DNA of 64,000 bases from Neobacillus mesonae (GCF_001636315.1 NZ_KV440949.1:832203-896202); one strand, 5' to 3'; shown: positions 30,328 through 39,769, numbered from the stretch's first letter. The notes: generated by a model from the letters alone, not told the origin. Translations and numbers: made by a program.

Positions 30328-30358
30328 GTTTTTCTCATAGGAATTAATAATAGGCTAT
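30328..30358 (+). promoter_or_regulatory. Possible sigma-E-type promoter of sigK
   Basis: TCATAG near 30336 and TATAGT near 30356, about 15 bases apart, lie 25 bases before the start codon. They resemble a mother-cell promoter only loosely. In Bacillus subtilis sigK is first transcribed by sigma-E, which makes the placement sensible but does not prove it. Confidence 0.25.
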
Positions 30359-30384
30359 AGTCCAAAGTTTCGGGGGGGATATGG

Positions 30385-31101
30385 ATGTCTGGAATCTTAA
30401 CGGCTCTTGGTTATCTAATGAAGGAATTTTTATTTCTTGTATCTTATGTAAAGAACAACGCCTTTCCTCAACCCCTATCCGCTGCAGAAGAACGTAAATA
30501 TTTACGGTTAATGGCAGAAGGGGACCCGCATGCACGCAATATGCTGATTGAACATAATTTACGCCTGGTGGCACATATTGTCAAAAAGTTTGAAAATACC
30601 GGAGAGGATTCTGAGGATCTGATCTCCATTGGAACCATCGGCCTGATTAAAGCGATTGAAAGCTATTCAGAGGGGAAAGGAACGAAACTCGCCACATACG
30701 CCGCACGCTGTATAGAAAATGAAATTTTAATGCATTTACGTGCTTTAAAGAAGACAAAAAAAGATGTCTCCCTGCATGATCCAATTGGCCAGGATAAAGA
30801 AGGAAATGAGATTTCATTAATCGATGTTTTAAAATCAGAATCAGAGGATGTAATTGATACGATTCAGCTTAATATGGAGCTTGAAAAAATCAAAAAATAT
30901 ATTGAGGTTTTAGATAGTCGTGAAAAGGAAGTTATTATAGGCCGTTTTGGTCTTGATTTGCAAAAAGAAAAAACACAGCGGGAGATTGCCAAAGAGCTTG
31001 GCATATCAAGGAGTTATGTATCCAGGATTGAAAAGCGGGCCCTAATGAAAATGTTCCATGAATTTTACCGAGCGGAAAAAGAGCGCAAAAAGAAAAACTA
31101 A
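30385..31101 (+). CDS. sigK: RNA polymerase sporulation sigma factor K (pro-sigma-K)
   Basis: A 238-residue late mother-cell sigma factor in one uninterrupted frame. The hydrophobic pro-sequence [20 protein letters not shown] ends at residue 20, just before YVKNNAF, where SpoIVFB cleaves in Bacillus subtilis. Region 2 ([20 protein letters not shown]) and the region 4 helix-turn-helix ([20 protein letters not shown]) follow. Poly-G (30372-30378) provides the ribosome binding site. There is no skin-type element splitting the gene, so no excision is needed here. Confidence 0.97.
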   Translation: MSGILTALGYLMKEFLFLVSYVKNNAFPQPLSAAEERKYLRLMAEGDPHARNMLIEHNLRLVAHIVKKFENTGEDSEDLISIGTIGLIKAIESYSEGKGTKLATYAARCIENEILMHLRALKKTKKDVSLHDPIGQDKEGNEISLIDVLKSESEDVIDTIQLNMELEKIKKYIEVLDSREKEVIIGRFGLDLQKEKTQREIAKELGISRSYVSRIEKRALMKMFHEFYRAEKERKKKN

Positions 31102-31111
31102 GCTAATGGTA

Positions 31112-31148
31112 TAAAAAAAGAGCGGGAGAATTAATCCCGCTCATTTTT
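31112..31148. terminator. Bidirectional terminator between sigK and the lipoprotein gene
   Basis: GAGCGGGA (31120-31127) and TCCCGCTC (31135-31142) form an 8-bp stem with an A-run on the left and ATTTTT on the right. The minus-strand lipoprotein gene ends inside it. Confidence 0.9.
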
Positions 31149-32099
31149 ACCGTTTAGAAGGAGGCTGACCCATTTATTCCCGCCATCCGTTGTTTCATAT
31201 AAATCATTCTTATATGTGGCAAATGCCACTTGCTTTTGATTTTTCGGATTAACTGCTAAATAGGTAATGGGATTATCATAATCCAAAAATGGAAAGTTCA
31301 GCGTTGTTTGTTTACCAGTTACCGGGTTTAATGTTTTTAACATAATCTTTTCATTTTCCACACTTGAATACAACAGCGAATCACCAAGGAATGTCACTGC
31401 TGTTACCATTAATGGCTCAGTAACAAGCTTCATCGAATCCCCGCTGTCGCTTGAATAATAAATACCCGACCTGGTTGCCATTGCTAAAACATTGCCATTT
31501 TTCGGATGAACAGCCATCATGCCAAACGAATCCGCTTTAAAACCATTAAGGGTACTTTCCCTCCAGCTCTTACCGTTATCCAGCGAGTAATTCACTCCCA
31601 AGCTTAGCGGCTCAACTGGCTTCTCGTTTATTACATATAGGCTGGTTCCATAAAAGCCTGCTGCAATAAAGTGAAAGTTTGCTTTTTCATAAAAGGCGAG
31701 CTTTTCTAAACTCTTTCCTTTATCATTGCTTTTCACAATCCCCAGCGGACCTTTATATTCTGTCCCCTTTTCCGGCTTCCCGCTTGCCAGAAATCCTGAT
31801 TCAACAGCCTGAAACCCCATATATTGATGACGGTTGGCGTTGGATTCTAACCATTTTCCGGCACGGTTAATTTTTATGCCGCTATTAGAAGCGATATAAA
31901 GACCTTGATCATTCCCCGGGTAACCAATTCCAAAAATACGGCTTACCTTTAGTGACTTAGCTTCCACAATTTCATACGGAATCGAGGTCTGCCCTTTATT
32001 TTCCTTACTTGTTCTTGTCTCCTGTCCATTCTTATTAGAACAGCCTGCGGCAACTATTAAAATAATGGTTAAAAAACTAAAAAGTGCTTTTCTTTTCAC
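31131..32099 (-). CDS. Exported lipoprotein with beta-propeller-like repeats
   Basis: A 322-residue predicted lipoprotein. The N-terminus MKRKALFSFLTIILIVAAGC is a signal peptide with the lipobox AAGC, placing the lipidated Cys at residue 20. The rest contains repeated Asp-box/BNR-like pieces (SNDKGKSLEKL, SLDNGKSWRES, SSDSGDSMKL, TTDGGNKWVSL) typical of a six- or seven-bladed propeller seen in sortilin and glycosidase-like proteins. Catalytic residues cannot be identified, so a hydrolase activity should not be assumed. It is monocistronic and convergent with sigK. Confidence 0.75.
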   Translation of the reverse strand: MKRKALFSFLTIILIVAAGCSNKNGQETRTSKENKGQTSIPYEIVEAKSLKVSRIFGIGYPGNDQGLYIASNSGIKINRAGKWLESNANRHQYMGFQAVESGFLASGKPEKGTEYKGPLGIVKSNDKGKSLEKLAFYEKANFHFIAAGFYGTSLYVINEKPVEPLSLGVNYSLDNGKSWRESTLNGFKADSFGMMAVHPKNGNVLAMATRSGIYYSSDSGDSMKLVTEPLMVTAVTFLGDSLLYSSVENEKIMLKTLNPVTGKQTTLNFPFLDYDNPITYLAVNPKNQKQVAFATYKNDLYETTDGGNKWVSLLLNGKNERD

Positions 32100-32257
32100 T
32101 AGTTCTCCCTCCGGAAATCCTTATCCTTCCACTTATACCGCAGGATTATGACCAATGTCAAATTATATGGACTAATTCCCCAATCTTCCGCTTATGCCTA
32201 TTCAAATGGATAAATAACTACATATCTTAGTAAAAAAAGGCGAGAGGGGGTTTTTGT

Positions 32258-32422
32258 ATGACTTATGGTTATCCGTATCCTTCCTTCGGTTCCCCAGCTT
32301 ATGGGTATTCCCCATATGGCGGACGCAGAGGCTGGGGCGGGATATGGATTGCAGTGATCATCGTTCTATTTATCCTGTTAGTAATTTTCGGGGCATGGTG
32401 GTGGTATGCATCATTTTACTAA
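32258..32422 (+). CDS. YjcZ-like small membrane protein with Tyr/Pro/Gly head
   Basis: A 54-residue peptide: a Tyr/Pro/Gly/Ser-rich head (MTYGYPYPSFGSPAYGYSPY), a GGRRGWGG turn, and one hydrophobic helix (IWIAVIIVLFILLVIFGAWWW). The helix resembles the YjcZ/SscA sporulation peptide family, while the head recalls small spore-coat proteins. GAGAGGGGG lies eight bases before the ATG and a terminator follows, so it is a real monocistronic gene. The role is inferred only. Confidence 0.75.
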   Translation: MTYGYPYPSFGSPAYGYSPYGGRRGWGGIWIAVIIVLFILLVIFGAWWWYASFY

Positions 32423-32430
32423 CATACTCG

Positions 32431-32464
32431 AAAAGCTTATGCCAGTTCGCATAAGCTTTTTTAT
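32431..32464 (+). terminator. Terminator of the YjcZ-like gene
   Basis: AAAAGCTTATGC and GCATAAGCTTTT form a 12-bp stem with a 6-base loop and a T-run. Confidence 0.9.
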
Positions 32465-32537
32465 AATTCAGGTATTAGATTTTTTGGAAAATTACAGATA
32501 AAATAGTATTGTACATATTTTAGAAGGAGGAGTTTTT

Positions 32538-34334
32538 ATGACAGCGGTTACATACTCAGATATTTGGGATCTTGATGTGTTTTTTAAAGGCGGCAGCGAC
32601 TCTAGTGATTTCAAAAACCATCTAAAGCATACGGAAGAATCAATAAAACAATTTGATCTAAGAGTGAATGATTGGACTCCTCAAAATTCACCGGAAGACA
32701 GCAAGTACCTTAAGGAACTGCTGGAATACTTCGAGGCGGCAGCCAAAAAGCTGCGTCAGGCAGGCGCTTTTATCAGCTGCTTACAGGCGCAAAATACCGC
32801 GGATCAAAACGCGTACACGCTGGATGCATTAGTTACTAGTTTAAGAGCATCATTTAATACAGCAATCGGTGCATTTGAAAACCTGTTAACCACGATTACA
32901 GACGAGGGATGGGAACAAATTCTAGCCGACGAAAAATTGAAAAACCTTTCGTTTGTATTAACCGAGCGCCGTGAGCGGGCCAAGGAAATGCTTTCAAAAG
33001 AAGAAGAAGCAATCATTAATTCTCTTGAAGTTGACGGTTACCACAGCTGGGGGCAGCTGTACGATCTCATCGTCAGCAAAATAAAAGTTCCTTTTATCGA
33101 AAATGGAAAAGAGCAGAAGCTTTCTGTAGGCCAGGCGTTTAATAAATTCTCAAGCCCTGATCGGGAGGTCCGTGCGGCTATTTTTAAAAACTGGGAACAA
33201 GCTTGGGGTGAACAAGCTGACTTCTTAGGGAAAACATTAAATCATTTATCCGGTTTTCGATTAACCGTATATGACAAAAGAGGCTGGGAAAATGTGCTTG
33301 CGGAGCCGCTTAAAATCAACCGAATGAAACAGGAAACGCTTGAAACAATGTGGGCTGTGATTTCAGAGAATAAGCAAAAGCTAGTTGACTATTTAGAACG
33401 TAAGGCAAAGCTTTTAGGGTTAAAGAAATTAAGCTGGTTTGATTTAGATGCTCCATACGGTAATACCGAATCAAAGATGTCCTATCAAGAAGGAGCCGAA
33501 TTTATTGAACAAAACTTTGCCAAATTCGGTGAAAAAATGGCGGCTTTTGCAAAGAAAGCATTTGAAGACCAATGGATCGAAGCTGCTGACCGACCAGGGA
33601 AGGCTCCTGGGGGCTTCTGTACCTTCTTCCCTGAAAGTGAACAATCAAGGATTTTCATGACTTACTCTGGAACACCGTCGAATGTGTCAACCCTTGCCCA
33701 CGAGCTTGGACATGGTTTTCACACCTATTCAATGAGGGGCGTTCACCATTTAAATCGGATGTATGCAATGAATGTGGCCGAAACAGCATCAACATTTGCA
33801 GAGATGATTGTCGCCGATGCCTCTGTTAAAAACGCCAAGAATGAGGTAGAGAAACTCGTACTGCTTGATGATAAAATTCAAAGGACAGTGGCACTGCTCA
33901 TGAATATACATGCCCGCTTCCTGTTCGAGACACGTTTCTACGAAGAAAGAAAGCTAGGTCCAGTATCAGTGGAAAGTTTAAATGAATTAATGCTTCAAGC
34001 ACAAAAAGATGCCTATTGCAATGCCTTAGAGGAGTATCATCCGCTGTTCTGGGCTTCGAAGCTGCATTTCTTTATTACGGGCGTACCATTCTATAACTTC
34101 CCATATACTTTTGGCTATTTGTTCTCTCTTGGGATTTACGCGCAGGCGCTTGAAGAAGGAAAAGGATATGAAGAAAAGTATATTGCTTTATTAAGAGATA
34201 CGGCCTCAATGACCGTAGAGGACCTTGCACAAAAGCATCTGCAGGTAAATTTAACACAAAAGGATTTCTGGCAAAAAGCTGTTGGCATCTGTCTAGATGA
34301 TATTGATGAATTCTTAACACTTACTGAAGGTTAA
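32538..34334 (+). CDS. pepF: M3 family oligoendopeptidase F
   Basis: A 598-residue cytosolic zinc peptidase that cleaves short peptides. The zinc motif HELGHGFH starts at residue 388, with the third ligand Glu in NVAETASTFAEM about 28 residues later. FFPESEQSRIFMTYSGTP precedes the active site. The length and layout match the pepF/M3 clade. AGAAGGAGG lies 9 bases before the ATG. It is monocistronic with its own terminator. Confidence 0.93.
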   Translation: MTAVTYSDIWDLDVFFKGGSDSSDFKNHLKHTEESIKQFDLRVNDWTPQNSPEDSKYLKELLEYFEAAAKKLRQAGAFISCLQAQNTADQNAYTLDALVTSLRASFNTAIGAFENLLTTITDEGWEQILADEKLKNLSFVLTERRERAKEMLSKEEEAIINSLEVDGYHSWGQLYDLIVSKIKVPFIENGKEQKLSVGQAFNKFSSPDREVRAAIFKNWEQAWGEQADFLGKTLNHLSGFRLTVYDKRGWENVLAEPLKINRMKQETLETMWAVISENKQKLVDYLERKAKLLGLKKLSWFDLDAPYGNTESKMSYQEGAEFIEQNFAKFGEKMAAFAKKAFEDQWIEAADRPGKAPGGFCTFFPESEQSRIFMTYSGTPSNVSTLAHELGHGFHTYSMRGVHHLNRMYAMNVAETASTFAEMIVADASVKNAKNEVEKLVLLDDKIQRTVALLMNIHARFLFETRFYEERKLGPVSVESLNELMLQAQKDAYCNALEEYHPLFWASKLHFFITGVPFYNFPYTFGYLFSLGIYAQALEEGKGYEEKYIALLRDTASMTVEDLAQKHLQVNLTQKDFWQKAVGICLDDIDEFLTLTEG

Positions 34335-34342
34335 GTGTTAAT

Positions 34343-34367
34343 GGGGAAGGGCTTCCTTCCCCTTTTC
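34343..34367 (+). terminator. Terminator of pepF
   Basis: GGGGAAGG and CCTTCCCC pair around a GCTT loop, followed by TTTTC. It also lies just past the stop of the convergent thioesterase gene. Confidence 0.85.
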
Positions 34368-34370
34368 ATA

Positions 34371-34793
34371 TTATCTGCTAATAATCAGCACAGAAGATAC
34401 AACACTGGCGGTTTTCTTATCGTTTTGAAATAGGTCGGCAACGAGATAAGCTGTGCGTCTTCCAATTCTTTCGACCTTTGCCTCCACAATTACATCTCCC
34501 TTCATTACAGGGCGATGATATGTTGTATGTAAATCAATAGAAGTGAAGGTTTGTTCCTTATTAATTTTGGAAGCAACCGCATACGCCATCATAATATCAG
34601 CTGCGGAAGCAACAAAACCGCCCATGGCAACTCCAAGACCATTGATAAACTTTTCATCCACCCGCCAAATTCCCCGCGCAATTCCATCATGTGCATCTGT
34701 TACTTCAATTTGTAAAGTCTCATCACAGTTTGGAGGCTTTACACCCTTTGTTACAACATCCATTAGATCAAATCCATTTATGATATCACCCAT
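34371..34793 (-). CDS. PaaI-type hotdog thioesterase (downstream copy)
   Basis: A 140-residue single hotdog-fold acyl-CoA thioesterase. The conserved stretch INGLGVAMGGFVASAADIMMAYA has GGF where PaaI proteins have HGG, so the substrate pocket differs from the copy at 47785. It lies 27 bases after a nitronate monooxygenase-like gene at the distal end of the phenylacetate cluster. It may release CoA from a stalled or unstable intermediate; this is inferred from position. Confidence 0.75.
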   Translation of the reverse strand: MGDIINGFDLMDVVTKGVKPPNCDETLQIEVTDAHDGIARGIWRVDEKFINGLGVAMGGFVASAADIMMAYAVASKINKEQTFTSIDLHTTYHRPVMKGDVIVEAKVERIGRRTAYLVADLFQNDKKTASVVSSVLIISR

Positions 34794-34820
34794 TTGTTAC
34801 CCCCCTAAATAAAACGCTCT

Positions 34821-35777
34821 TTACAGCGATGTAAATTGACGCAGATGTTCCTCCATTAATGCCCTGGCGTCATTCATCATTCCATCTAATAATTCTTTAA
34901 CAGTGGGAATATCTTCAATTAATCCTGCAACTTGGCCGCTGTTCATAAATCCGTTTTCCTCATCACCATGGATAGCGCCATTTATATGATGATCCTCCGA
35001 TGTCATTAGAGAGTATTTTTCCACGGTCAGCCCTTGGTGCTCCAAATCAATAATTTGTTTTGCATATGATGATTTTAATACCCGGCGTACTTGACCGACT
35101 GAACGCCCTAAAATAACGGTTTCATTATCGTCTGCTTCTAGCAGTCTAGTTTTATAGGCTGAATGAAACGGCGCATCCTTAGTAGCTATTAATCTAGTGC
35201 CAAGCTGTACACCCGCCGCGCCTAACATCAAGGCAGCTGCTAATCCCCTGCCATCACCTATTCCGCCGGCAGCAAGAACCGGAATAGACACCTGTCTTGA
35301 GATTTGCGGAATCAGTGTAAACGTGGTCAGCTCAAGGTTGGAATTAATCCCCGCAGCTTCGAATCCTTCTGCTACAAGGATATCCGCCCCTGCCTCCTCT
35401 GCCTTTTTGGCATGTTTAACGGCAGCAACAATGACAATTACCTTAATATGATGCTCATGCAAAAGCTTAATATATGGTGCGGGATTTCCTGCAGATAGCG
35501 ATACAACCGGAATTTTATGTTTAATCACCAGTTGAATTAATTCTTCTGTGTATGGGCTTACATTAATCGGTATATTAACCGCAAAGGGCTTGTCTGTTTT
35601 TTCCTTTGTTTCAACAATAATCGCTTCTACCTGCTCCGGAGTCATCGTTCCGCTTCCAAGCGTTCCAAGCCCGCCGGCATTTGATACAGCCGCTGTCAGC
35701 TGGGCATTGCTGATGTTACCCATCCCGCCTTGGATAATCGGATATTTGATAGAAAGCAATTCATGGACATAGCTCAT
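34821..35777 (-). CDS. Nitronate monooxygenase / NPD family FMN enzyme
   Basis: A 318-residue TIM-barrel flavoprotein of the 2-nitropropane dioxygenase family. YPIIQGGMGNISNAQLTAAVSNAGGLGTLGSG forms the N-terminal signature in overlapping pieces, and PVLAAGGIGDGRGLAAAL with GAAGVQLGTRLIA forms the phosphate-binding half. The catalytic His of true nitronate monooxygenases (in AEG.EAGGH) is replaced here by AEGFEAAGINS, so it may act as another FMN reductase or dehydrogenase. GGGAGG lies eight bases before the ATG at 35777. Confidence 0.75.
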   Translation of the reverse strand: MSYVHELLSIKYPIIQGGMGNISNAQLTAAVSNAGGLGTLGSGTMTPEQVEAIIVETKEKTDKPFAVNIPINVSPYTEELIQLVIKHKIPVVSLSAGNPAPYIKLLHEHHIKVIVIVAAVKHAKKAEEAGADILVAEGFEAAGINSNLELTTFTLIPQISRQVSIPVLAAGGIGDGRGLAAALMLGAAGVQLGTRLIATKDAPFHSAYKTRLLEADDNETVILGRSVGQVRRVLKSSYAKQIIDLEHQGLTVEKYSLMTSEDHHINGAIHGDEENGFMNSGQVAGLIEDIPTVKELLDGMMNDARALMEEHLRQFTSL

Positions 35778-35817
35778 TTGTATTTCCTCCCTTACAGGAC
35801 TGGGTACTAGTGCCATT

Positions 35818-35859
35818 CATAAAAAGCAGCCATTCATTCAAAAGAAAGAAAAGCTGCTT
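35818..35859 (-). terminator. Likely terminator of paaX
   Basis: On the minus strand AAGCAGC and GCTGCTTTTT pair around a rather long loop and lead into T-residues, just past the paaX stop codon at 35865. Confidence 0.5.
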
Positions 35860-35864
35860 GATGA

Positions 35865-36746
35865 TTACTGGACAATAAATGGATGGTAGTTCGCATCATA
35901 GGATTCATCTTTTTTGTCAATATCATTGTCCTTTTTAAAAATACTTTCAAAAAAGCGGCTGGCTGGTTCTGCAAGAATCCGATAATATTGGTTAAATAAC
36001 GACGCAGCCAGGGTTCCGTTCCAGTTTTCCGGCAATAGTTCTTTCGGAAGGCCGGGATCGATAAACAGAAATTTCCGATATTCATGAACGAGCTTTGTCC
36101 GCTCCACGAAACATTCAGCATCGGACATTTCCCCGCGATTGATAATATCCTGATTGGCAATAAACTGTTTGCTGTATTTAATAATAAATTCTTCGTATTT
36201 ATCAACAACTTCATTTAACTGCCAGCTTTTTTCCACAAGATTTTGATTATCCTTCGGACCAATATACTCGGAAACAAAATAATCAACATATTCACTAATA
36301 TCGTATTTTTCAATCAAGAGCTTCATTTCTTTCTCGAGGTTATTGGGTGAAATCCAGCAGGCGTTGGAAAAGCTGCCGAAACCGCTCCACAATAATTCCT
36401 GCCTAAGCTCATCACGAATTTGTCTTTTCTCTTCCGGAATGGTATACATTAAAATTCGCCATTTGCCATCCCATTCATTTGGATTCAGCTTGAAGATCCG
36501 TTTTCCCGCTTCCTCAATCCGGCTTACCCCAAGCTTTGTCAAATAATAATAACTGCGATTTTCTTTCTTTTCTGACTGCAGCCAGCCTTGCTTTAACATC
36601 CGTGAGACTGCGACTCGAACAGCCTGTTCATTATGGCCAAATTCCTTTAGCAAACGAATTAAACTGCCAATCCAAATTCTGTTTCCATAATGATGAATAT
36701 AGTCTCCATATATGGTAAAAATCATCGAACGAGTATTTTCAGCCAT
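35865..36746 (-). CDS. paaX: PaaX-family transcriptional repressor
   Basis: A 293-residue regulator. The N-terminal winged helix (WIGSLIRLLKEFGHNEQAVRVAVSRML, in overlapping pieces) and the central WDGKWRILMYTIPEEKR are PaaX signatures, followed by the C-terminal effector domain. PaaX proteins repress phenylacetate genes and are released by phenylacetyl-CoA. The start at 36746 has GGAGGTGG nine bases upstream. A half-site ATAACGT resembling the cluster palindrome is found upstream of it (minus strand 36796-36790), suggesting autoregulation. Confidence 0.88.
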   Translation of the reverse strand: MAENTRSMIFTIYGDYIHHYGNRIWIGSLIRLLKEFGHNEQAVRVAVSRMLKQGWLQSEKKENRSYYYLTKLGVSRIEEAGKRIFKLNPNEWDGKWRILMYTIPEEKRQIRDELRQELLWSGFGSFSNACWISPNNLEKEMKLLIEKYDISEYVDYFVSEYIGPKDNQNLVEKSWQLNEVVDKYEEFIIKYSKQFIANQDIINRGEMSDAECFVERTKLVHEYRKFLFIDPGLPKELLPENWNGTLAASLFNQYYRILAEPASRFFESIFKKDNDIDKKDESYDANYHPFIVQ

Positions 36747-36828
36747 GATTTCCACCTCCATTCCCCTATGTATTACATTATAAATACGGACGTTATATAA
36801 TTATAAGGTTTATTTTAAAAAAAACAAT

Positions 36829-37605
36829 CTATTTTCCTTTAAATTGGGGTGCCCTCTTCTCACTGAATGCCCGCAAAGCTTCAACACGGTCCTCTGTCGG
36901 TATTGTAAGTTCATAGGCCTTTGCTTCAATTTCCAAACCAGTCTGCAGGTCCGTATTGATTCCCCGTGTAATCGCATATTTCGCCTGCCTGATAGCAACC
37001 GGCCCATTTTTCATGATGTTTACCGCAAATTCCTGACAGGAAGACAGCAGTTCACCTCTTGGTACAACCTTTAAAACAATCCCTAAATCACGTGCCTCTT
37101 CAGCAGTTATTTTTTTCGCTGTGAAAATTAACTCCTTTGCCTTCGTTTCACCAACTAAGCGCGGCAGACGCTGAGTACCGCCTGCACCCGGAATAATCGC
37201 CCAGCTTGTTTCTGTCAGCCCCATTGAAACACCTTCCACAGCAATGGTGAAGTCACATGACAACAGCCATTCAAAGCCTCCTCCAAGGGCATAGCCATTA
37301 ACAGCGGCAATCGTAGGCTGGGGGAGCTGTGCAATGCTGTTAAACACATCACGAATCGCTTTCACATTTCTTCTTACTTCTGTTTCATTCAATGTTTTTC
37401 TTTCTTTTAAATCGGCTCCGGCACTAAATGCCTTTTCCCCGGCTCCTGTGAAAATAACGACATGGACATCCGGGTTTAAAGAAATATCAGTAACAACCTC
37501 TTGAAGTTCATGCAATGTATCATAATTAAAGCAATTCAGTACTTCAGGACGGTTGACCGTTACATAACCAATATGATTTTCTACATGGAATAACACGTTT
37601 TCCAT
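36829..37605 (-). CDS. Enoyl-CoA hydratase/isomerase (third copy)
   Basis: A 258-residue crotonase-fold protein. The oxyanion-hole motifs are AFSAGADLKER near residue 60 and NGYALGGGFEWLLSCDF near 104; the glutamate positions for hydration occur in MGLTETSWAIIPGAGG. It lies downstream of a terminator that ends the thiolase gene. A role in the hydration or isomerisation of phenylacetate ring-opening products is likely but its exact step is not fixed. Confidence 0.85.
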   Translation of the reverse strand: MENVLFHVENHIGYVTVNRPEVLNCFNYDTLHELQEVVTDISLNPDVHVVIFTGAGEKAFSAGADLKERKTLNETEVRRNVKAIRDVFNSIAQLPQPTIAAVNGYALGGGFEWLLSCDFTIAVEGVSMGLTETSWAIIPGAGGTQRLPRLVGETKAKELIFTAKKITAEEARDLGIVLKVVPRGELLSSCQEFAVNIMKNGPVAIRQAKYAITRGINTDLQTGLEIEAKAYELTIPTEDRVEALRAFSEKRAPQFKGK

Positions 37606-37629
37606 AACTTAAATCAGCTCCCATATTTA

Positions 37630-37664
37630 TTAAAAAGCCCTTAAATAGCAGGCTATATAAGGGC
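37630..37664 (-). terminator. Terminator of the thiolase gene
   Basis: On the minus strand GCCCTTA and TAAGGGC enclose a second ATAGC/GCTAT pairing and are followed by TTTTTAATAA. It lies 8 bases past the thiolase stop. Confidence 0.85.
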
Positions 37665-37671
37665 ATCTAAA

Positions 37672-38877
37672 TTAATCATTGATATTTTCTACAATTGCTG
37701 CAATTCCTTGACCGACTCCAATACACATCGTAGCAAGGCCATATTGTACATTCTGTTTCTTCATCTCATGGACAAGCGTTGTTAAAATTCTTGCCCCGCT
37801 CGCTCCAAGAGGATGTCCAAATGCGATTGCACCGCCGTTTACGTTGACTTTTTCCTGGTCAAGCTCAAGCTGTTTTATACACTCAATCGATTGTGATGCA
37901 AAGGCTTCGTTTAATTCAATTATGCCGATTTTCTCAATTGATAGATTCGCTCTGTTCAATGCTTTTCTAGTCGCGTAAATCGGACCAAGCCCCATCACCG
38001 AGGGTTCCAGGCCGGCAACAGCACCAACGACATATTTTGCCAGTGGTTTTAAGCCAAGCTCCTTCGCCTTTTCAGCACTCATCAAGAGTAGCGCGGAGGC
38101 GCCGTCATTTACCCCTGAAGCATTGCCGGCAGTAACCGTACCGCCTTCAAAAATTGGTCTTAATTTTGCCAGTTTTTCTAATGAAGTGTCCGGACGCGGG
38201 TGCTCGTCCTGTGTCACAACTACCTCATTTCCTTTGCGATCTTTAAAGGAGACAGGAACAATTTCATCGGCAAAACGTTCATTTTCCATCGCCTTTTTTG
38301 CGCGCTGCTGACTTTTGAACGCGAATTGATCTTGTTCTTCACGTGAAATGGCATAACGCTGTGCGACATTCTCAGCTGTTTGCGGCATCGATTCCGCCCC
38401 GTACATTTCTTCCAATTTCTTATTCGTAAAACGCCAGCCAATTGTCGTATCCTGAAGCTCCATAGAGCCTCTTGGGAATTCGGCATCGGGTTTGGCCATA
38501 ACAAGCGGTGCCCGCGTCATGCTCTCCGTGCCGCCAGCAATATAAATATCACCTTCGCCGATTGCAATCGCTCTCGCTGCATAAATAACCGCATCCAGAC
38601 CTGAGCCGCAAAGCCGGTTAATCGTAGTGCCGCCCACGGTGATAGGAAGTCCGGCAAGCAAGGCGGACATTCTTGCAACATTTCGATTATCCTCCCCTGC
38701 TTGATTGGCATTGCCAAACACAACATCTTCAATTTGATCGGCAGGCAGATTAGGATTTCTGTCTAATAAGGCTTTGATGACGATTGCCCCTAGGTCATCG
38801 GGGCGGACAGTCTTTAATGCACCTTTGTACTTGCCAATCGGTGTTCGAACCGCATCTACAATGACAACTTCTTTCAT
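37672..38877 (-). CDS. paaJ: Thiolase, 3-oxoadipyl-CoA / oxo-dehydrosuberyl-CoA type
   Basis: A 401-residue thiolase. The active-site Cys is in [11 protein letters not shown] near residue 90, the His in [13 protein letters not shown] near 355 and the second Cys in [11 protein letters not shown] near 385. Position next to a hydroxyacyl-CoA dehydrogenase in a phenylacetate cluster fits PaaJ, which cuts 3-oxo-5,6-dehydrosuberyl-CoA and 3-oxoadipyl-CoA to acetyl-CoA and succinyl-CoA. Generic acetyl-CoA acyltransferase activity cannot be excluded. Its start overlaps the previous stop (ATGA). Confidence 0.85.
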   Translation of the reverse strand: MKEVVIVDAVRTPIGKYKGALKTVRPDDLGAIVIKALLDRNPNLPADQIEDVVFGNANQAGEDNRNVARMSALLAGLPITVGGTTINRLCGSGLDAVIYAARAIAIGEGDIYIAGGTESMTRAPLVMAKPDAEFPRGSMELQDTTIGWRFTNKKLEEMYGAESMPQTAENVAQRYAISREEQDQFAFKSQQRAKKAMENERFADEIVPVSFKDRKGNEVVVTQDEHPRPDTSLEKLAKLRPIFEGGTVTAGNASGVNDGASALLLMSAEKAKELGLKPLAKYVVGAVAGLEPSVMGLGPIYATRKALNRANLSIEKIGIIELNEAFASQSIECIKQLELDQEKVNVNGGAIAFGHPLGASGARILTTLVHEMKKQNVQYGLATMCIGVGQGIAAIVENIND

Positions 38878-39743
38878 TTTTTCACCAACTCTTCTTTTTT
38901 GCTATAATCGTAAACGCCCTTACCCACTTTGCGACCTAATCTTCCTGCCCGCACATATTGCTCCAATAACGGTGCCGGACGATATTTCTCGCCTAGTTTC
39001 TCGTGCAAATATCGTAAATTATTTAAACGTGCGTCAAGTCCAACAAGATCTACCAGTTCGAACGGACCCATTGGATAATTTAACCCTAGCTTAATGGCCT
39101 TATCGATATCTTCTGGTGTCCCAAGGCCCTCTTGCAGCATATAAAATGCTTCATTTCCGACAAGACAGCTGATCCGGCTGGTTACAAAACCAGGGAATTC
39201 ATTAATGACCACTGTTTCTTTTCCCATTTTCACTGCCACATTTTTAATTGTTTCAGCGGTTTCATCACTTGTTTCCAACCCTCGTACAATTTCCACTAAC
39301 GGCATTTTATGGACTGGATTAAAGAAATGCATCGCAATGGTCCTGTCAGCCCGTTTTCCATAAGAGGCAATTTCTGTTGGGCTCATTGTCGAAGTATTTG
39401 TTGCAAACAAGCAATGCTCCGGTGCATGCTCTTCCATTGTTTCAAATACCTGCTTCTTAATTTCTGCCTTTTCCGGTACTGCTTCAATAATCAAATCTGC
39501 CGCCGAGCAAGCCTTAGACAGATCGCTTACATATGATAAATTGGCTTTCCCCTGCTGTTCCTGTTCAATGGAAAGCTTCCCTCTTTCAAGACCTTTAGCA
39601 AAAATAGAATCCAATTCGTTTTTGGCACTCGCTAACGCTTTTTCATTTACATCTACCAATGAAACGGAAAATCCGCCAACTGCACTAACATAAGCAATTC
39701 CGCGTCCCATTACACCAGAACCTACAACAACAATATTTTGCAT
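38874..39743 (-). CDS. paaH: 3-hydroxyacyl-CoA dehydrogenase
   Basis: A 289-residue NAD-dependent dehydrogenase. The Rossmann loop GSGVMGRGIAYV near residue 7, NTSTMSPTEIAS, and HFFNPVHKMPLVEIV with the catalytic His near residue 140 are clear. It likely oxidises 3-hydroxyadipyl-CoA. The short single-domain form is 3-hydroxybutyryl-CoA-dehydrogenase-like. AAAAGGGGAG precedes the ATG. Confidence 0.87.
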   Translation of the reverse strand: MQNIVVVGSGVMGRGIAYVSAVGGFSVSLVDVNEKALASAKNELDSIFAKGLERGKLSIEQEQQGKANLSYVSDLSKACSAADLIIEAVPEKAEIKKQVFETMEEHAPEHCLFATNTSTMSPTEIASYGKRADRTIAMHFFNPVHKMPLVEIVRGLETSDETAETIKNVAVKMGKETVVINEFPGFVTSRISCLVGNEAFYMLQEGLGTPEDIDKAIKLGLNYPMGPFELVDLVGLDARLNNLRYLHEKLGEKYRPAPLLEQYVRAGRLGRKVGKGVYDYSKKEELVKK

Positions 39744-39769
39744 TCCAGATCTCCCCTTTTCCTATTCCT

